A DNA stretch of 64,000 bases from Rhynchopus euleeides (lineage: Eukaryota; Euglenozoa; Diplonemea; Diplonemida; Diplonemidae). A program made the translations under genes and the position numbers. Every line of letters begins with the position of its first letter. Positions within the stretch are counted from its first letter, which is position 1. Below the pieces are notes generated by a model that made no database searches, had not been told where the DNA came from, and was given only the letters and a program-made list of their open reading frames with translations. Below are positions 31,688 to 41,198 of this stretch, in pieces. Location: contig OY723250.1 in assembly GCA_963210315.1 (NCBI GenBank), positions 806,001 to 870,000 of the forward strand, in the 5' to 3' direction.

Positions 31688-34276
31688 TCACGCAGAAACA
31701 ACCGCGGCAAGCAGCAGATCCAACACCTCGCCCCGCCCGTGCTCCAGGAAGCAGCCGACCCCCTCCGCACCTCCGCCACGCGCCACGGTTGCGCCGAACA
31801 CCGCAAACGCCGCAGCGCATACGGCACCACCTCCACCCCCTCCTCCTCCGAAACCCTCCACCAGCACCGCTTCTGGGGGCGCCACACTGCCCCTGCGCTG
31901 GACATCACAACCCTCCTCCTCCTCCTCCACACAGCCCCCCCCTCCGCTGCTCCCCACCTCTGCAGGCCACCAGTCAGGGCTGTGCCGCCCAGGGGAAGCA
32001 CCCTCAGCAACAGCAACATCATCAGGACCCGGCACACCACCCAGGCCACAGGGCAGCCGCCCCGCCACCAGGCTGCGCAGGTAGAGGCAGAGCAGGGCGG
32101 GGTCCGCAGCCAGAAGCGGGGCAGCCGCTTCTGGGCTGGGGGGCGTGCAGCGGAGGGCGATGTCGCCCTCGGCGATAAGGGAGCAGACACGGCGGACGGA
32201 AGCTGCGGGGCAGAGGGACGGGAGGATGTCGAGGTGGGGGGCGAGGTACCTCGCCGTGGTGTGCGATGCGGATGCCGCAGCTGACGACAGCGCGGCTGCT
32301 GCTGCTGCTGCGCCACTCCCCCTACCCCCCCCTCCTCCTCCCCCCCCTCCCCCGGCATGGAGGAGCACCGGGAGGAGGGCGGACGCCAGCGCCACCCCGC
32401 CCTGGGGATTCCCCTGCAGCACCGCATCCAGCACGCCGGTGCACCACCGCGCGTAGCTCGGGGCGGTGTGGAGGGTGATCCCGCTGGGGGACACCTCAGC
32501 TGGGCCCGGCGGGACCCTCCCGGAGGCGATGTCGCTGTAGCGAAGCGACATCGCAACCCCCAGGTCATGCAGGGTGGCAGGCGGGACGCCCTGCAGATTC
32601 CCCACCTGGGAGGATTTGACAAAACCCCACACAGCAGGCCCGGCGCAGCGGAGGCGAACCGCATGCCGCGCCACAGCCGCTGCAACCGGGATGCTGCGGG
32701 GGAGATGCGGCGGTGCCCCGCTGCCCCGCCCCGCCCTCGGGTGTTGGAGGAGGGCTAAGAGGCCCGCAGGGGTGTCGCAGAGGTGGAGCCGGGCCACCGC
32801 GGCGCATTCGAGGAGGCGGTGTGCCATGAGGCGGGTCTCCTTCCCGAAGGGTCTGGAGGAGAATGCGGCGAAGGCGGGGGCGATGCCCCCGGAGGGGACA
32901 AACGTGCCGAGGTAGGTCTCAAATGTGCCGAGCGAGATGCCGGGCCCGCGTGCCTCCGCCTCCAAGATCCGGGAGGCGGTGACGCTTCCCCTGTCCCCCC
33001 CTCCGGGGAATCCGGGGAAACGCGACGCGGCGAGCATCACCGAAGACTCATCCGAGGCCCAGCGGAATGGGCCAGATGGGTCCAGAGCCTCCGCTGCAAC
33101 TGCGGCACCCACCTCAGAGGAGTGGAGGACAGAGCCTCGCATCAGCGCACGGCCCACCTCGGGAGGGAGGGTCGGCTCGCCGCAGGGGCCCTGAGGGAGG
33201 TTGGCAGTCGATGCGTCAACCCCGAGGTGGTGCATCAGGTAGACCGGATCTCTCAGCTTGGAGCAGGATTTTGAGAGGATTTTGAGGTATGATTTTGTGG
33301 CGGATGCGGCGCCTGCCCTGCGGGCGGCAGCCTGGCGGAGTGACTCAGGGGATGCGGTGCCGCACGGCGTCGGGGTTGGTGTTGGCGGGGTGGTGTCGGG
33401 AAGCCAGGCCTTCGCCAGATCCGCAGCGTCGGATGCGGTGGAGGAAGCCGTCGGGACAACCCCCTGCAGGGCGAACGGGCTGATCGGCACGGAGAGGATG
33501 CGGCACATCTCCATCCAGCGGACCGCGTCGTCACGGAGGGGGTCCGCCACCGCAGGGGGGAGCGCGCCATAGAGCGCGGCATCTCCGTCACCCCCTGCTG
33601 CGAGCTTTGAGATGACGAGGGCATCCCCACCGTTGATAAGGCTGTCCGGTGCCCAGCTCGGTGTGGCGTGGCGGGGTGGTGGGGGTGTTGCAGGAAGAGG
33701 TGGTGGTGGTGGCGGTGCCGGCGACCCCCAGCCCCCCGGATTGGTTGTGGCGGGGCTGGTGTTGAAGCGGAGGGATCGGAGGAGCAGCAGCGCCGACACG
33801 GTGAGGGCGTCGGGAGTGGGGAGGAAGGTGCGGATCACCTCTACGGCCTGGAGGGGTTGGCGGCCTTGCGCGCAGCTCTGCAGGAGGTGGCGCGCGAGGG
33901 TCTGGAGGGTGTCGCCGGGCAGCCTCCGCCTCTGCGCGATCTCCAACACCTCGCGGACCCTGCGGGGCATGGTGAGCTGTCTGAAGACTGACGAGGCAGC
34001 CTCGCAGCTCTGCGGGCCTGCCTCCGGGGTGCGGAGGAGGCGCATGATGGCGTGGCGGAGTGACCTCGTATCGCCGTAGGCTGCATGTGGGTACCCCGGC
34101 TGCAGCCCCTTTGCGGCGAAGGCCTCGTGGTGGAGGGCTGCGATGCGGCGTGCGATGCTGCTGTCGTCCTCCCGCAGAGGCACACCCCCAGGGCTGCCTG
34201 GGGGCAATGGGCCCGCATGGGGTGTCGGGCGTCCGCTGCAGCTGCGTCGCGTGCAGCGCCGCAGCAGCAGCAGCAT
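31688..34276 (-). CDS. Putative mitochondrial helical protein, 862 aa, function unknown
   Basis: Single uninterrupted frame with high third-position GC. The N-terminus (MLLLLRRCTRRSCSGRP) is basic, Leu/Arg/Ser-rich and free of acids for about 45 residues, typical of a mitochondrial presequence. The body is almost entirely predicted alpha helix with Leu/Ala-rich segments, with Pro-rich insertions near residues 180-200 and 305-315 and poly-Gly runs near residues 660 and 830. This style resembles organelle helical-repeat RNA-binding proteins (PPR, OPR, FASTK-like) but no repeat register could be assigned, so that is only a suggestion. Upstream of the ATG there is about 85 bases of minus-strand pyrimidine-rich sequence with no AG until CTATCAG near 34363. 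Confidence 0.8.
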   Translation of the reverse strand: MLLLLRRCTRRSCSGRPTPHAGPLPPGSPGGVPLREDDSSIARRIAALHHEAFAAKGLQPGYPHAAYGDTRSLRHAIMRLLRTPEAGPQSCEAASSVFRQLTMPRRVREVLEIAQRRRLPGDTLQTLARHLLQSCAQGRQPLQAVEVIRTFLPTPDALTVSALLLLRSLRFNTSPATTNPGGWGSPAPPPPPPLPATPPPPRHATPSWAPDSLINGGDALVISKLAAGGDGDAALYGALPPAVADPLRDDAVRWMEMCRILSVPISPFALQGVVPTASSTASDAADLAKAWLPDTTPPTPTPTPCGTASPESLRQAAARRAGAASATKSYLKILSKSCSKLRDPVYLMHHLGVDASTANLPQGPCGEPTLPPEVGRALMRGSVLHSSEVGAAVAAEALDPSGPFRWASDESSVMLAASRFPGFPGGGDRGSVTASRILEAEARGPGISLGTFETYLGTFVPSGGIAPAFAAFSSRPFGKETRLMAHRLLECAAVARLHLCDTPAGLLALLQHPRAGRGSGAPPHLPRSIPVAAAVARHAVRLRCAGPAVWGFVKSSQVGNLQGVPPATLHDLGVAMSLRYSDIASGRVPPGPAEVSPSGITLHTAPSYARWCTGVLDAVLQGNPQGGVALASALLPVLLHAGGGGGGGGGGRGSGAAAAAAALSSAAASASHTTARYLAPHLDILPSLCPAASVRRVCSLIAEGDIALRCTPPSPEAAAPLLAADPALLCLYLRSLVAGRLPCGLGGVPGPDDVAVAEGASPGRHSPDWWPAEVGSSGGGGCVEEEEEGCDVQRRGSVAPPEAVLVEGFGGGGGGGGAVCAAAFAVFGATVARGGGAEGVGCFLEHGRGEVLDLLLAAVVSA

Positions 34277-34757
34277 GGGTGTAAATCAGAGGGGTGGTGG
34301 GAGGGGGGGAGGGGGGGTGTGTGGTTGGCGGTTTTGGCCAAGTGTCAAGGGCAGGGGCAGCGTTCTGATAGGGCGGCACAGCAGTGCCGCACCCCGTGCC
34401 CCATGCCTCCTCCGAGAGGGGAGGGAGGAGCTCCTGGAGGGTGTGGTGGTTGGGTGTGACGTGAGTGGTGTCGATTGCGACACGAAGTGGAGGGGTGGGG
34501 TGGGGTGGGGTGGGGGTCATTGCGTTTGAACACAACTTTCGTTGATGTCAAGGTTATCGTCTGGTGGGTGTGAGGCGGGCGGAGGGGGGGGAGGGGGACG
34601 CAGAGCCGACCAACCCTTTCGGATATATTTCGGTTAGAGAGAAGGAGGCTCAAACCACCATGGCAAGGCTGCAGAAAGCAAAGCTTATTGACAAAAGAAC
34701 ACAGATCAGGGCAGAGGGGCATAAAGGCCATAACATGTGCCCCCGGCTGGATGCCCA
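34277..34757. other. Upstream flank of the 862-aa gene
   Basis: Holds a pyrimidine-rich tract on the minus strand (34277-34360) that may direct splicing, a candidate CTATCAG acceptor at its far end, and no supported gene. Confidence 0.4.
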
Positions 34758-35125
34758 CACGGTGGGATCTTGTAAATTTTACATGTATAACTACAAGTAT
34801 ATACATGTATTATACATGTATAATACTTGCATGTCAACTATTATACATGTATAATACATGTATATGCCTGAAATATACATGTAAAATACATGTATATCAA
34901 GTAAAAATACAAGTATAATACTTGCATGTCAACTATTACAAGTATAATAGTTGACATGCAAGTATTATACCTGTATTTTTACTTGATATACATGTATTTT
35001 ACATGTATATTTCAGGCATATACATGTATTATACATGTATAATAGTTGACATGCAAGTATTATACATGTATAATACATGTATATACTTGTAGTTATACAT
35101 GTAAAATTTACAAGATCCCACCGTG
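34758..35125. repeat. Near-perfect 368 bp palindrome, AT-rich
   Basis: Arms of about 184 bases from CACGGTGGGATC on the left to GATCCCACCGTG on the right are reverse complements with very few mismatches, centred at about 34941.5. The arms are built from nested TACATGTA words. AT content is far above the surroundings. Confidence 0.95.
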
Positions 35126-35323
35126 CACTGGGTCTTGAGGGGGGGGGGGATCGCAGTAAACATCACAAAAAGGATGCAGAAGCTTCTCCCAGGCTGAGCT
35201 GTACCTTACCTAACTGCCGAAACAGAAGAAGAGCAGAACTGGCGTGTAAATGCAGGCAGAGGGAGGCGCCAAAAGGAAGCACCTCTGGCTATGCCGGAGG
35301 GGGGGGGGGGGGGGTAGGGGGGG
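35126..35323. other. Spacer between two inverted-repeat structures
   Basis: Contains G-runs (35137-35150, 35299-35320). No gene seen. Confidence 0.4.
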
Positions 35324-36457
35324 TCAAATGGGGGTGACAAACACGATTTTTCAAAAAACCGGCGCAGAGGCCCCAAAGCCCCCGTAAACCCTCCAAACCC
35401 CCCCAGATCGGTCCGGAAACCCATCGAACCCCACTTTTCCACCATTCCGGGCACCTCAGGTGCCCGAATTGGGGTACCTAAATTTTGTGCCACCGTTTGG
35501 TACCGGACAGTGCCACTGTGTGGGAGGTTGGAAAAGAAAATGCCCCAACACACCACATCTGAGGGTTGCAATGCATGTTGCTTGCCAACCACGTCATCCG
35601 GTGGGTGTCAGGCGCTATGTAGGTGGCATGAGCCAGGTCTTCGATGTGTTCTGGCTTGTATATGTACCTCCCTGCCTGCGGCACAGGCACTGCCTTTGTC
35701 CCCCACACCAGCCACAGAGAGCGTATTGTACTCGGTCCACGGTTGCTGATTCATTGTGATGCGTTGTATCCTCGAGTGAACGTCACACACTAGTGGCACC
35801 ACCACCCGCCATCCGAGAGCTGTATTGACTTTGCGCCCTTCCGTTGCATTCACCTCGCCACGCATATTGCACCGTTCAGTACCAGTGCTCTTGGGCCAGG
35901 CAAAGTAGACCGCAGCAACTACCAATTCTGGCACAATGGGTACCACGACAGCGCACTTCGTGTGTTCCCGGAATGTACAGCTCGTGTTGCAACAGTCGTT
36001 GTCAACACATCCCGGTTGTGGAGCACTGCTGCACAGGAATCACACGACCATCTGGACTTGTTCCGTACCTACAGGCAGCCTCCCGGTGCATGGTGGCAGG
36101 GAGGTACATATACAAGCCAGAACTCATCGAAGACCTGGCTAATGCCACCTACATAGCGCCTGACACCCACCGGATGACGTGGTTGGCAAGCAACATGCAT
36201 TGCAACCCTCAGATGTGGTGTGTTGGGGCATTTTCTTTTCCAACCTCCCACACAGTGGCACTGTCCGGTACCAAACGGTGGCACAAAATTTAGGTACCCC
36301 AATTCGGGCACCTGAGGTGCCCGGAATGGTGGAAAAGTGGGGTTCGATGGGTTTCCGGACCGATCTGGGGGGGTTTGGAGGGTTTACGGGGGCTTTGGGG
36401 CCTCTGCGCCGGTTTTTTGAAAAATCGTGTTTGTCCACGTAAAAGGGTGGCATTTGA
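35324..36457. mobile_element. Element with ~355 bp inverted arms and ~420 bp centre
   Basis: Left arm 35324-35676 and right arm 36095-36457 are inverted copies, starting TCAAATG/CATTTGA at the outside. Each arm carries the same open stretch (containing TYIAPDTHRMTWLASNM), and on the minus strand the left copy joins a plausible frame from the centre (35608-35946: VPIVPELVVAAVYFAWP). Two head-to-head copies of one coding repeat, or a foldback transposon, would both explain this. No transposase motif recognised. Target duplication not determined because G-runs flank both ends. Confidence 0.75.
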
Positions 36458-36704
36458 CCCCCCCTAGGGGGGGGGGGGGGACTGACCTTTTCCGAGAAGC
36501 AAGCACACAAACTGGGAGCACACACCGCGAGCACCCTGCCCTCTCCACAACGCCCCCCACACTTTGGCACAGAGTGAAGACCCCCCTCACCCCACACCCA
36601 CCTCAAACCCTCAACCCCAGCCGATGCGCAGCGCCACAGCAGGGGGCGGAGTGAGGAGGAACATCCCCCTTTCTTTCACTTTCACAACATGAGCGGTGCC
36701 TCCA
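36458..36704. other. Flank downstream of the CNB-domain gene
   Basis: G-run at 36467-36480, then ordinary DNA that should include the 3' UTR of the minus-strand gene ending at 36705. Confidence 0.4.
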
Positions 36705-38627
36705 TCACCTCCACTTCACATAGCGTATGCGGCCCTCCTCGGCAGCACGCGCCACATTGCCCAGGCGCCGCCTGCGCCTGAGGTAGGTGATGCCGCGCTG
36801 CCCGGGTGGCGCAGGGGGCGGCACGTCAGGCTGGGGCGCTGGGAGGTGGTCGAGCAGGCGGAGGCTGCTGATGGGCAGGGTGTCGATGCAGGCAGACCCT
36901 GCGTAGAACTGCACCTTGCACAGGTCGTCGGAGCTGTGCACCCTCACAACAGTTGCTGCGCCTCCGGGTGTTGCGACGGCCGTCCCGGCACACAGCGTGG
37001 CACCCCCTGTGCACGCTGCTGCACTGCTGGGGCGGGTGCGCCGTGCAGGGCTTGCGAGAGGGCTGCCAGATGTGCGGTCGCCTGTCTTGCACTGCCGTGC
37101 GACAATCTCCGCAGCCCTGCGGCGCCACTTCGCCATGCTGCAGGGGACAGGCTGGCACTGCGCCCTGCGGATGTAGTCCGACACCTCGTCGTGCACAGCG
37201 TTGCTGCGCACCACAGACATGATGCGCACCGCATGCATCACGTCGTGGTGCAGCGCTATCATCTGCTGCACCCTGCGCACATCAACAACCCACGCGTCGC
37301 AGGTCGACACCACAGAGATGTACGGCTGCTGCGGCGGCGGCTGCAGCCCGTCCTCCAGCACATACTGTGCTGTGTCATGCAGCCACGCCTGTGCCGGTGC
37401 ACGGACAGGCTCTGTCGCAGGGTCGGGGCGCCCCGTCACCGCATCGACCTCCCCAGGGGGGGCACAGTGGTGGAAGGCCACACCACACTGGATGTACACC
37501 ATGCGGCCGTGGTGGGGGTAGTGCGCCCCCTTGCCGAGGGAGATGGGGGTCGCGGCAGAGGCGATGTCCTGCAGAAGCGTCTCGTTGATGCGCTGCACGG
37601 CGGCGGCAATTTTGGCACGCTGCACCTGGGGGTGGGTGCCCTCCAGCACGGCGCTGAACAGGCGCGCCCGGGTGACAGCCTCCGGGCTGAAGCCCACAAC
37701 CTCCAGCACCGCCAGGCGGTGCGCCAGGGCTGCACCCTCGATAGCCAGACGCACAGCCTCAGGGAGGCGGGACCACACGCGGTCCAGCTTGTCCGTCCGC
37801 AGCTCAATCGCCACGAGGGGCTCGCTGGCCCAAACAGCACCGGGAACCATGCCACAGTCGCGTGTGGAGGGGTCGCCCAGGGTGCCCCACTGCCCCACGG
37901 TGCACACCCTCACGCCTGCTGCCTTGTGTGTCCGCCCGACGTACACCTCCGCCTCGCCCTCTGCCACGAGGTACACGAAGACGCTGGGCGACCCCTCCGT
38001 GATGACGCAGTCGCCAGGGCGGAACTTGCGCACCTCGATGTGCGGCACCACCTCAGACAGCAGCGACTCGGGCCACATGCGGAACAGCTCACACTGCCTC
38101 AGCGTGTCATGGCACGGTGCCCACAGGGCTGACTCCTTGCGGACGTCACGCACGCGGCACCACCGGTGAAGAATAGGGAGGAAGAGGCGACGGAGGATGA
38201 CATGTGCCCGGTGTGCCGTCAGCACGTTGCTGATGCGTTTGGCAAAGGCGCTGGCGGCGACGGCTGTCAGCAGCTGCTGTTCGCGGGAGGCCTGTGGGTG
38301 TGTGTAGCGCGTGCGGCGGAGGCGGCGTGCGGTGTTCCTCCCCAGCTCCCACGCGCCCTGCCCCAGCACGCATTTCATCCCCTTCCTGTCGCTGTTGCAG
38401 CCGTGGGGCCCTGCGTGCTTCAGCACTTTGCGCAGCCGCTTCGCCTTGTCCTGCGCATCCTCATGCATCCGCCGCTCCTCGTCGCTCGCACTCAGCTCCT
38501 GCTGCACATCCGGGGGGAGGCGGCTCCAGATGCTGATGCCTGTTGCATCCTGCAGGCTGTACCGCTTGTATGCGTCGGGCACCTTCCCGCCCTTCGCAGG
38601 CAGCTTCGCAAACCTGTCGCGGTGCAT
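36705..38627 (-). CDS. Protein with two degenerate cyclic-nucleotide-binding-fold domains
   Basis: 640 residues from MHRDRFAKL. After a basic, charged N-terminal 170 residues, a cyclic-nucleotide-binding fold spans about 178-301: LFRMWPESLLSEVVPHIEVRKF, PGDCVITEGSPS, VYLVAEGEAEVYV, then a hinge helix. A second, weaker copy spans about 336-470 (INETLLQDIAS, YIQCGVAF, ISVVSTCDAWVVD). The phosphate-binding cassette, normally FGE-L...RAA, reads WGTLGDPS without the key Glu and Arg, so cAMP/cGMP binding is unlikely by the usual mode. The C-terminus is basic (YLRRRRRLG, YVKWR). Start chosen because the longer frame adds 94 Pro-rich residues and a CTTGCAG acceptor lies 43 bases upstream; an out-of-frame ATG (38662) lies in that leader. 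Possible PKA-regulatory-like or flagellar/cytoskeletal CNB protein. Confidence 0.85.
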   Translation of the reverse strand: MHRDRFAKLPAKGGKVPDAYKRYSLQDATGISIWSRLPPDVQQELSASDEERRMHEDAQDKAKRLRKVLKHAGPHGCNSDRKGMKCVLGQGAWELGRNTARRLRRTRYTHPQASREQQLLTAVAASAFAKRISNVLTAHRAHVILRRLFLPILHRWCRVRDVRKESALWAPCHDTLRQCELFRMWPESLLSEVVPHIEVRKFRPGDCVITEGSPSVFVYLVAEGEAEVYVGRTHKAAGVRVCTVGQWGTLGDPSTRDCGMVPGAVWASEPLVAIELRTDKLDRVWSRLPEAVRLAIEGAALAHRLAVLEVVGFSPEAVTRARLFSAVLEGTHPQVQRAKIAAAVQRINETLLQDIASAATPISLGKGAHYPHHGRMVYIQCGVAFHHCAPPGEVDAVTGRPDPATEPVRAPAQAWLHDTAQYVLEDGLQPPPQQPYISVVSTCDAWVVDVRRVQQMIALHHDVMHAVRIMSVVRSNAVHDEVSDYIRRAQCQPVPCSMAKWRRRAAEIVARQCKTGDRTSGSPLASPARRTRPSSAAACTGGATLCAGTAVATPGGAATVVRVHSSDDLCKVQFYAGSACIDTLPISSLRLLDHLPAPQPDVPPPAPPGQRGITYLRRRRRLGNVARAAEEGRIRYVKWR

Positions 38628-38670
38628 CGTGTGGCGCAGGGGGGGCCCAGTGGCAGGCGCATGGTCAGCC

Positions 38671-38690
38671 CTGCAAGGGGGTAGGGTGGG
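38671..38690 (-). promoter_or_regulatory. Splice acceptor (CCCCCTTGCAG) of the CNB gene
   Basis: Pyrimidine tract CCCTACCCCCTTGCAG on the minus strand, 43 bases before the chosen ATG. Confidence 0.55.
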
Positions 38691-38736
38691 GGCGGTGCCG
38701 AGGCATGCAGGCCGGGGGGAGGTGTGGGGGGGGGGG

Positions 38737-38793
38737 GGTATTGAAAGAGAGGTAGAAGGAAGCGGTAGAAGGATGGTCTCCCTGCACTCGTTG
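38737..38793 (-). promoter_or_regulatory. Conserved upstream element, copy A
   Basis: About 57 bases, roughly three-quarters identical to copy B at 42961-43016, in the same orientation and at a similar distance upstream of another minus-strand gene. Core on the minus strand: CTTCCTTCTAC, then TTTCAATACC, followed by a C-run. Could be a promoter, a splicing element or a remnant of a shared repeat. Confidence 0.5.
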
Positions 38794-41198
38794 TTCACAT
38801 GCAGGTTGTTTCTGTGAGGCGGGAGGGAGGGAGGGGTGACAAGCAGTGCGGAAGGTTGTGCGGTGCTTGCTTCTTGAGGGTCGGCAGGAGCTTCCCGTGT
38901 GACGTGCATGCCGACAGGTGATGTGCATGCGACACAAAAATATACGGCGTCACTTCGAGGCCCCTCTATGCCTCAGGATAAGGGTAGCGGCGTCCCAAAC
39001 CCACCCAGGCAACGTTGGTGTCGTTTGCTGCCTCACGACAGACCGATGTCCCGCCAAGACTTCCGACAAATCGATAACACATACAGGGGCCAGAGCTAGA
39101 AGGACATCAGTTGTGTGGGGCTGCCGTTGCATTATTGATTGGGAGAAAACAACAGGTGCCGCTCAGGGTGTGCATGATTTGAGTGGTGCAGTGGTGGGTC
39201 AGTGGCAAGCTCGATCTGAATCAAACGGGGAGGGTGGGGGTGAGGGGCTGGGCTGGGGTGGGTGGGGTGGGGTTGCCTCGGCTTTCTCCGAACCATTTTG
39301 TGAAGTGAGTTCATTCTAATAACAGCAGACTCCTCCCCTCATCGGATATCACAGCATAACAACATAACAACATGTGGGGCGCATTCTTTTCATCGCCATC
39401 TTCTTCTCCTCCTCCTCCTTTGCGCCAAACAATCAGTGGATATCCCCCGTGGCGAAAAAAAAAAATTTCTCCCAAAAAAAAATATTTCTGGAAACCAGCT
39501 TGGCGAAAAAAAATATTTTCGCCACGGGATTTTTGGCTGGGGGAAAAAAAGTCCGAGTTCCCTGCCCTGGAGGTCAGATTTCTTTTCAACTATTTCTCAA
39601 AGCCCTGAACTCTGACGCACAGCAGGCCAAGCTGGTCGATACATCGACAGCGAAATTTGTGTCCTCGGTCGGACTTCACGACTGTGTCAAAGGCAGGCAC
39701 AGGCCTCCTGGAGGGGGGTGAAGACTATGCTTCGCCAGTTCCGTCGAGAAGTTGCTAACAGTCATGTACACTTTGGTTGTTTATGGTTTACACTTCCCCG
39801 CAAGACTTGCTCGATGATGTCCTCAAGTATGCGAGGTTATTTGGAGTCCGGCCTCCCAGTTTCCGCTCTGCGGGCTTCATTTGATGACATTCAGGTCATC
39901 CAGACGGACAAAATAATGCAGAGGAAAACCTCGTTCGGGCAATTTGGCAACGGCAAGTACGCGTGTTGGGGCGGAGGTTCCAGAAGGGCGCTCATGACTG
40001 ACCGAGCGGGTTGAGGTTTCGGCGCCCGAAGGGCGCCGAAAAAAATTGAGGGGTAAAAAAAAATTCTGGCAAAATCGAGGGTCGAGAAAATTTTTTCGCC
40101 ACCGGAAAAACCATATTTTGGTGTCAGGATACAGCCTGCAAACAATACAACAAAAAAAAGCTGGCATACAAAAAACCCATCCCAACACCCACAAACCCCC
40201 CCCCCCTCCCTCCCCCAACTGTTCCACTCGAGTATCTCACACCCACTCTTCACCTCTTGACCCATCAATCCAACACACCACGGGCTGCGAACCCTCTGTC
40301 CGGTGAAGGAGCAGAAGCGGTCGCGAGAGAAGAGGTGGGGAGGTGCATATAATGAAGGGGAGGGGAGGTCGAGAGAGCGAATGGAAAAGCAAGTCGCCCC
40401 CAGCACCTTCTTGCAATGTGAGTCCTGAAGGGGTGGGGTGGGGGGGGGGGGGGGGGGACAGTAAAGCATAGCAGGGTGAACTATGAGGCACACAGCCTTA
40501 CCCCGAGGCTGGAGCTGGCGGGAGCCTCGAGGCAACCGCGAGGGGGGTCTGAGGCACTCTCGAAAAACAGGTGCACCGCACCGGCTTTTTCTGAATGTTT
40601 TTTTGAGGGGTGAGGGGGGGAGGAGGGGGATATTTGCAACAAGACAGAAAGTACATCTGGTACAGTGAGAGAGAGAGAGAGAGAGGTAGGGGGAAAATCC
40701 GGAGACCCACCAGGCATGGCCATGCGACAAGTTCGAGGGGCATGAATCCAAATCACCGGGTGGGGGTGGGAATAGAGGGCAGGTGGGCAGGTGGGCTCCG
40801 CCCTAAAAGCGCAGAAACAGCGAGCCGGTCGGTTGATCTTATTTTTTTTTGAAAATATCTTGCCATGTTTCTGATTTGGGTTGAAAACAGCAAGATGGGC
40901 ACACCGCCATCACGCCCCATAAGCCCCACACAAGCCACACCGTATGCCCATAACCCCTGTGCCGACACCAGCAGCAGCAGAAAAAATCAACAAGAGTTCA
41001 GCTATTGGCTGCACCCATTGCCTCCCCCACCCCCCCTTCCCCTCTCCCCGGTTTTGCGATACACCCCTTGCTTCTTTTTCTGGTATCCGTCAGGTGGATC
41101 GCCGGGTGGGGAGAGAACCGGTGTGAGGCACTTGAGTGCGACCAGGTGGGCAGGGGGGCTTGTTTCTGGATTGACACAACATATGCTCCCCTATCTGG
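38794..41198. other. Gene-free stretch with small hairpin-bearing repeats
   Basis: No supported gene. Inverted pair GTGGCGAAAA...TTTTCGCCAC near 39450-39528; hairpin GGCGCCCGAAGGGCGCC near 40023-40039 followed by A/T-runs (40040-40110); a G-run of about 19 at 40439-40457; GA repeats at 40667-40684. These resemble remnants of the same repeat class as at 43-45 kb. Confidence 0.5.

Noticed and set aside
36696..38132. 478-codon plus-strand frame
   Set aside because: Antisense shadow of the CNB-domain gene.
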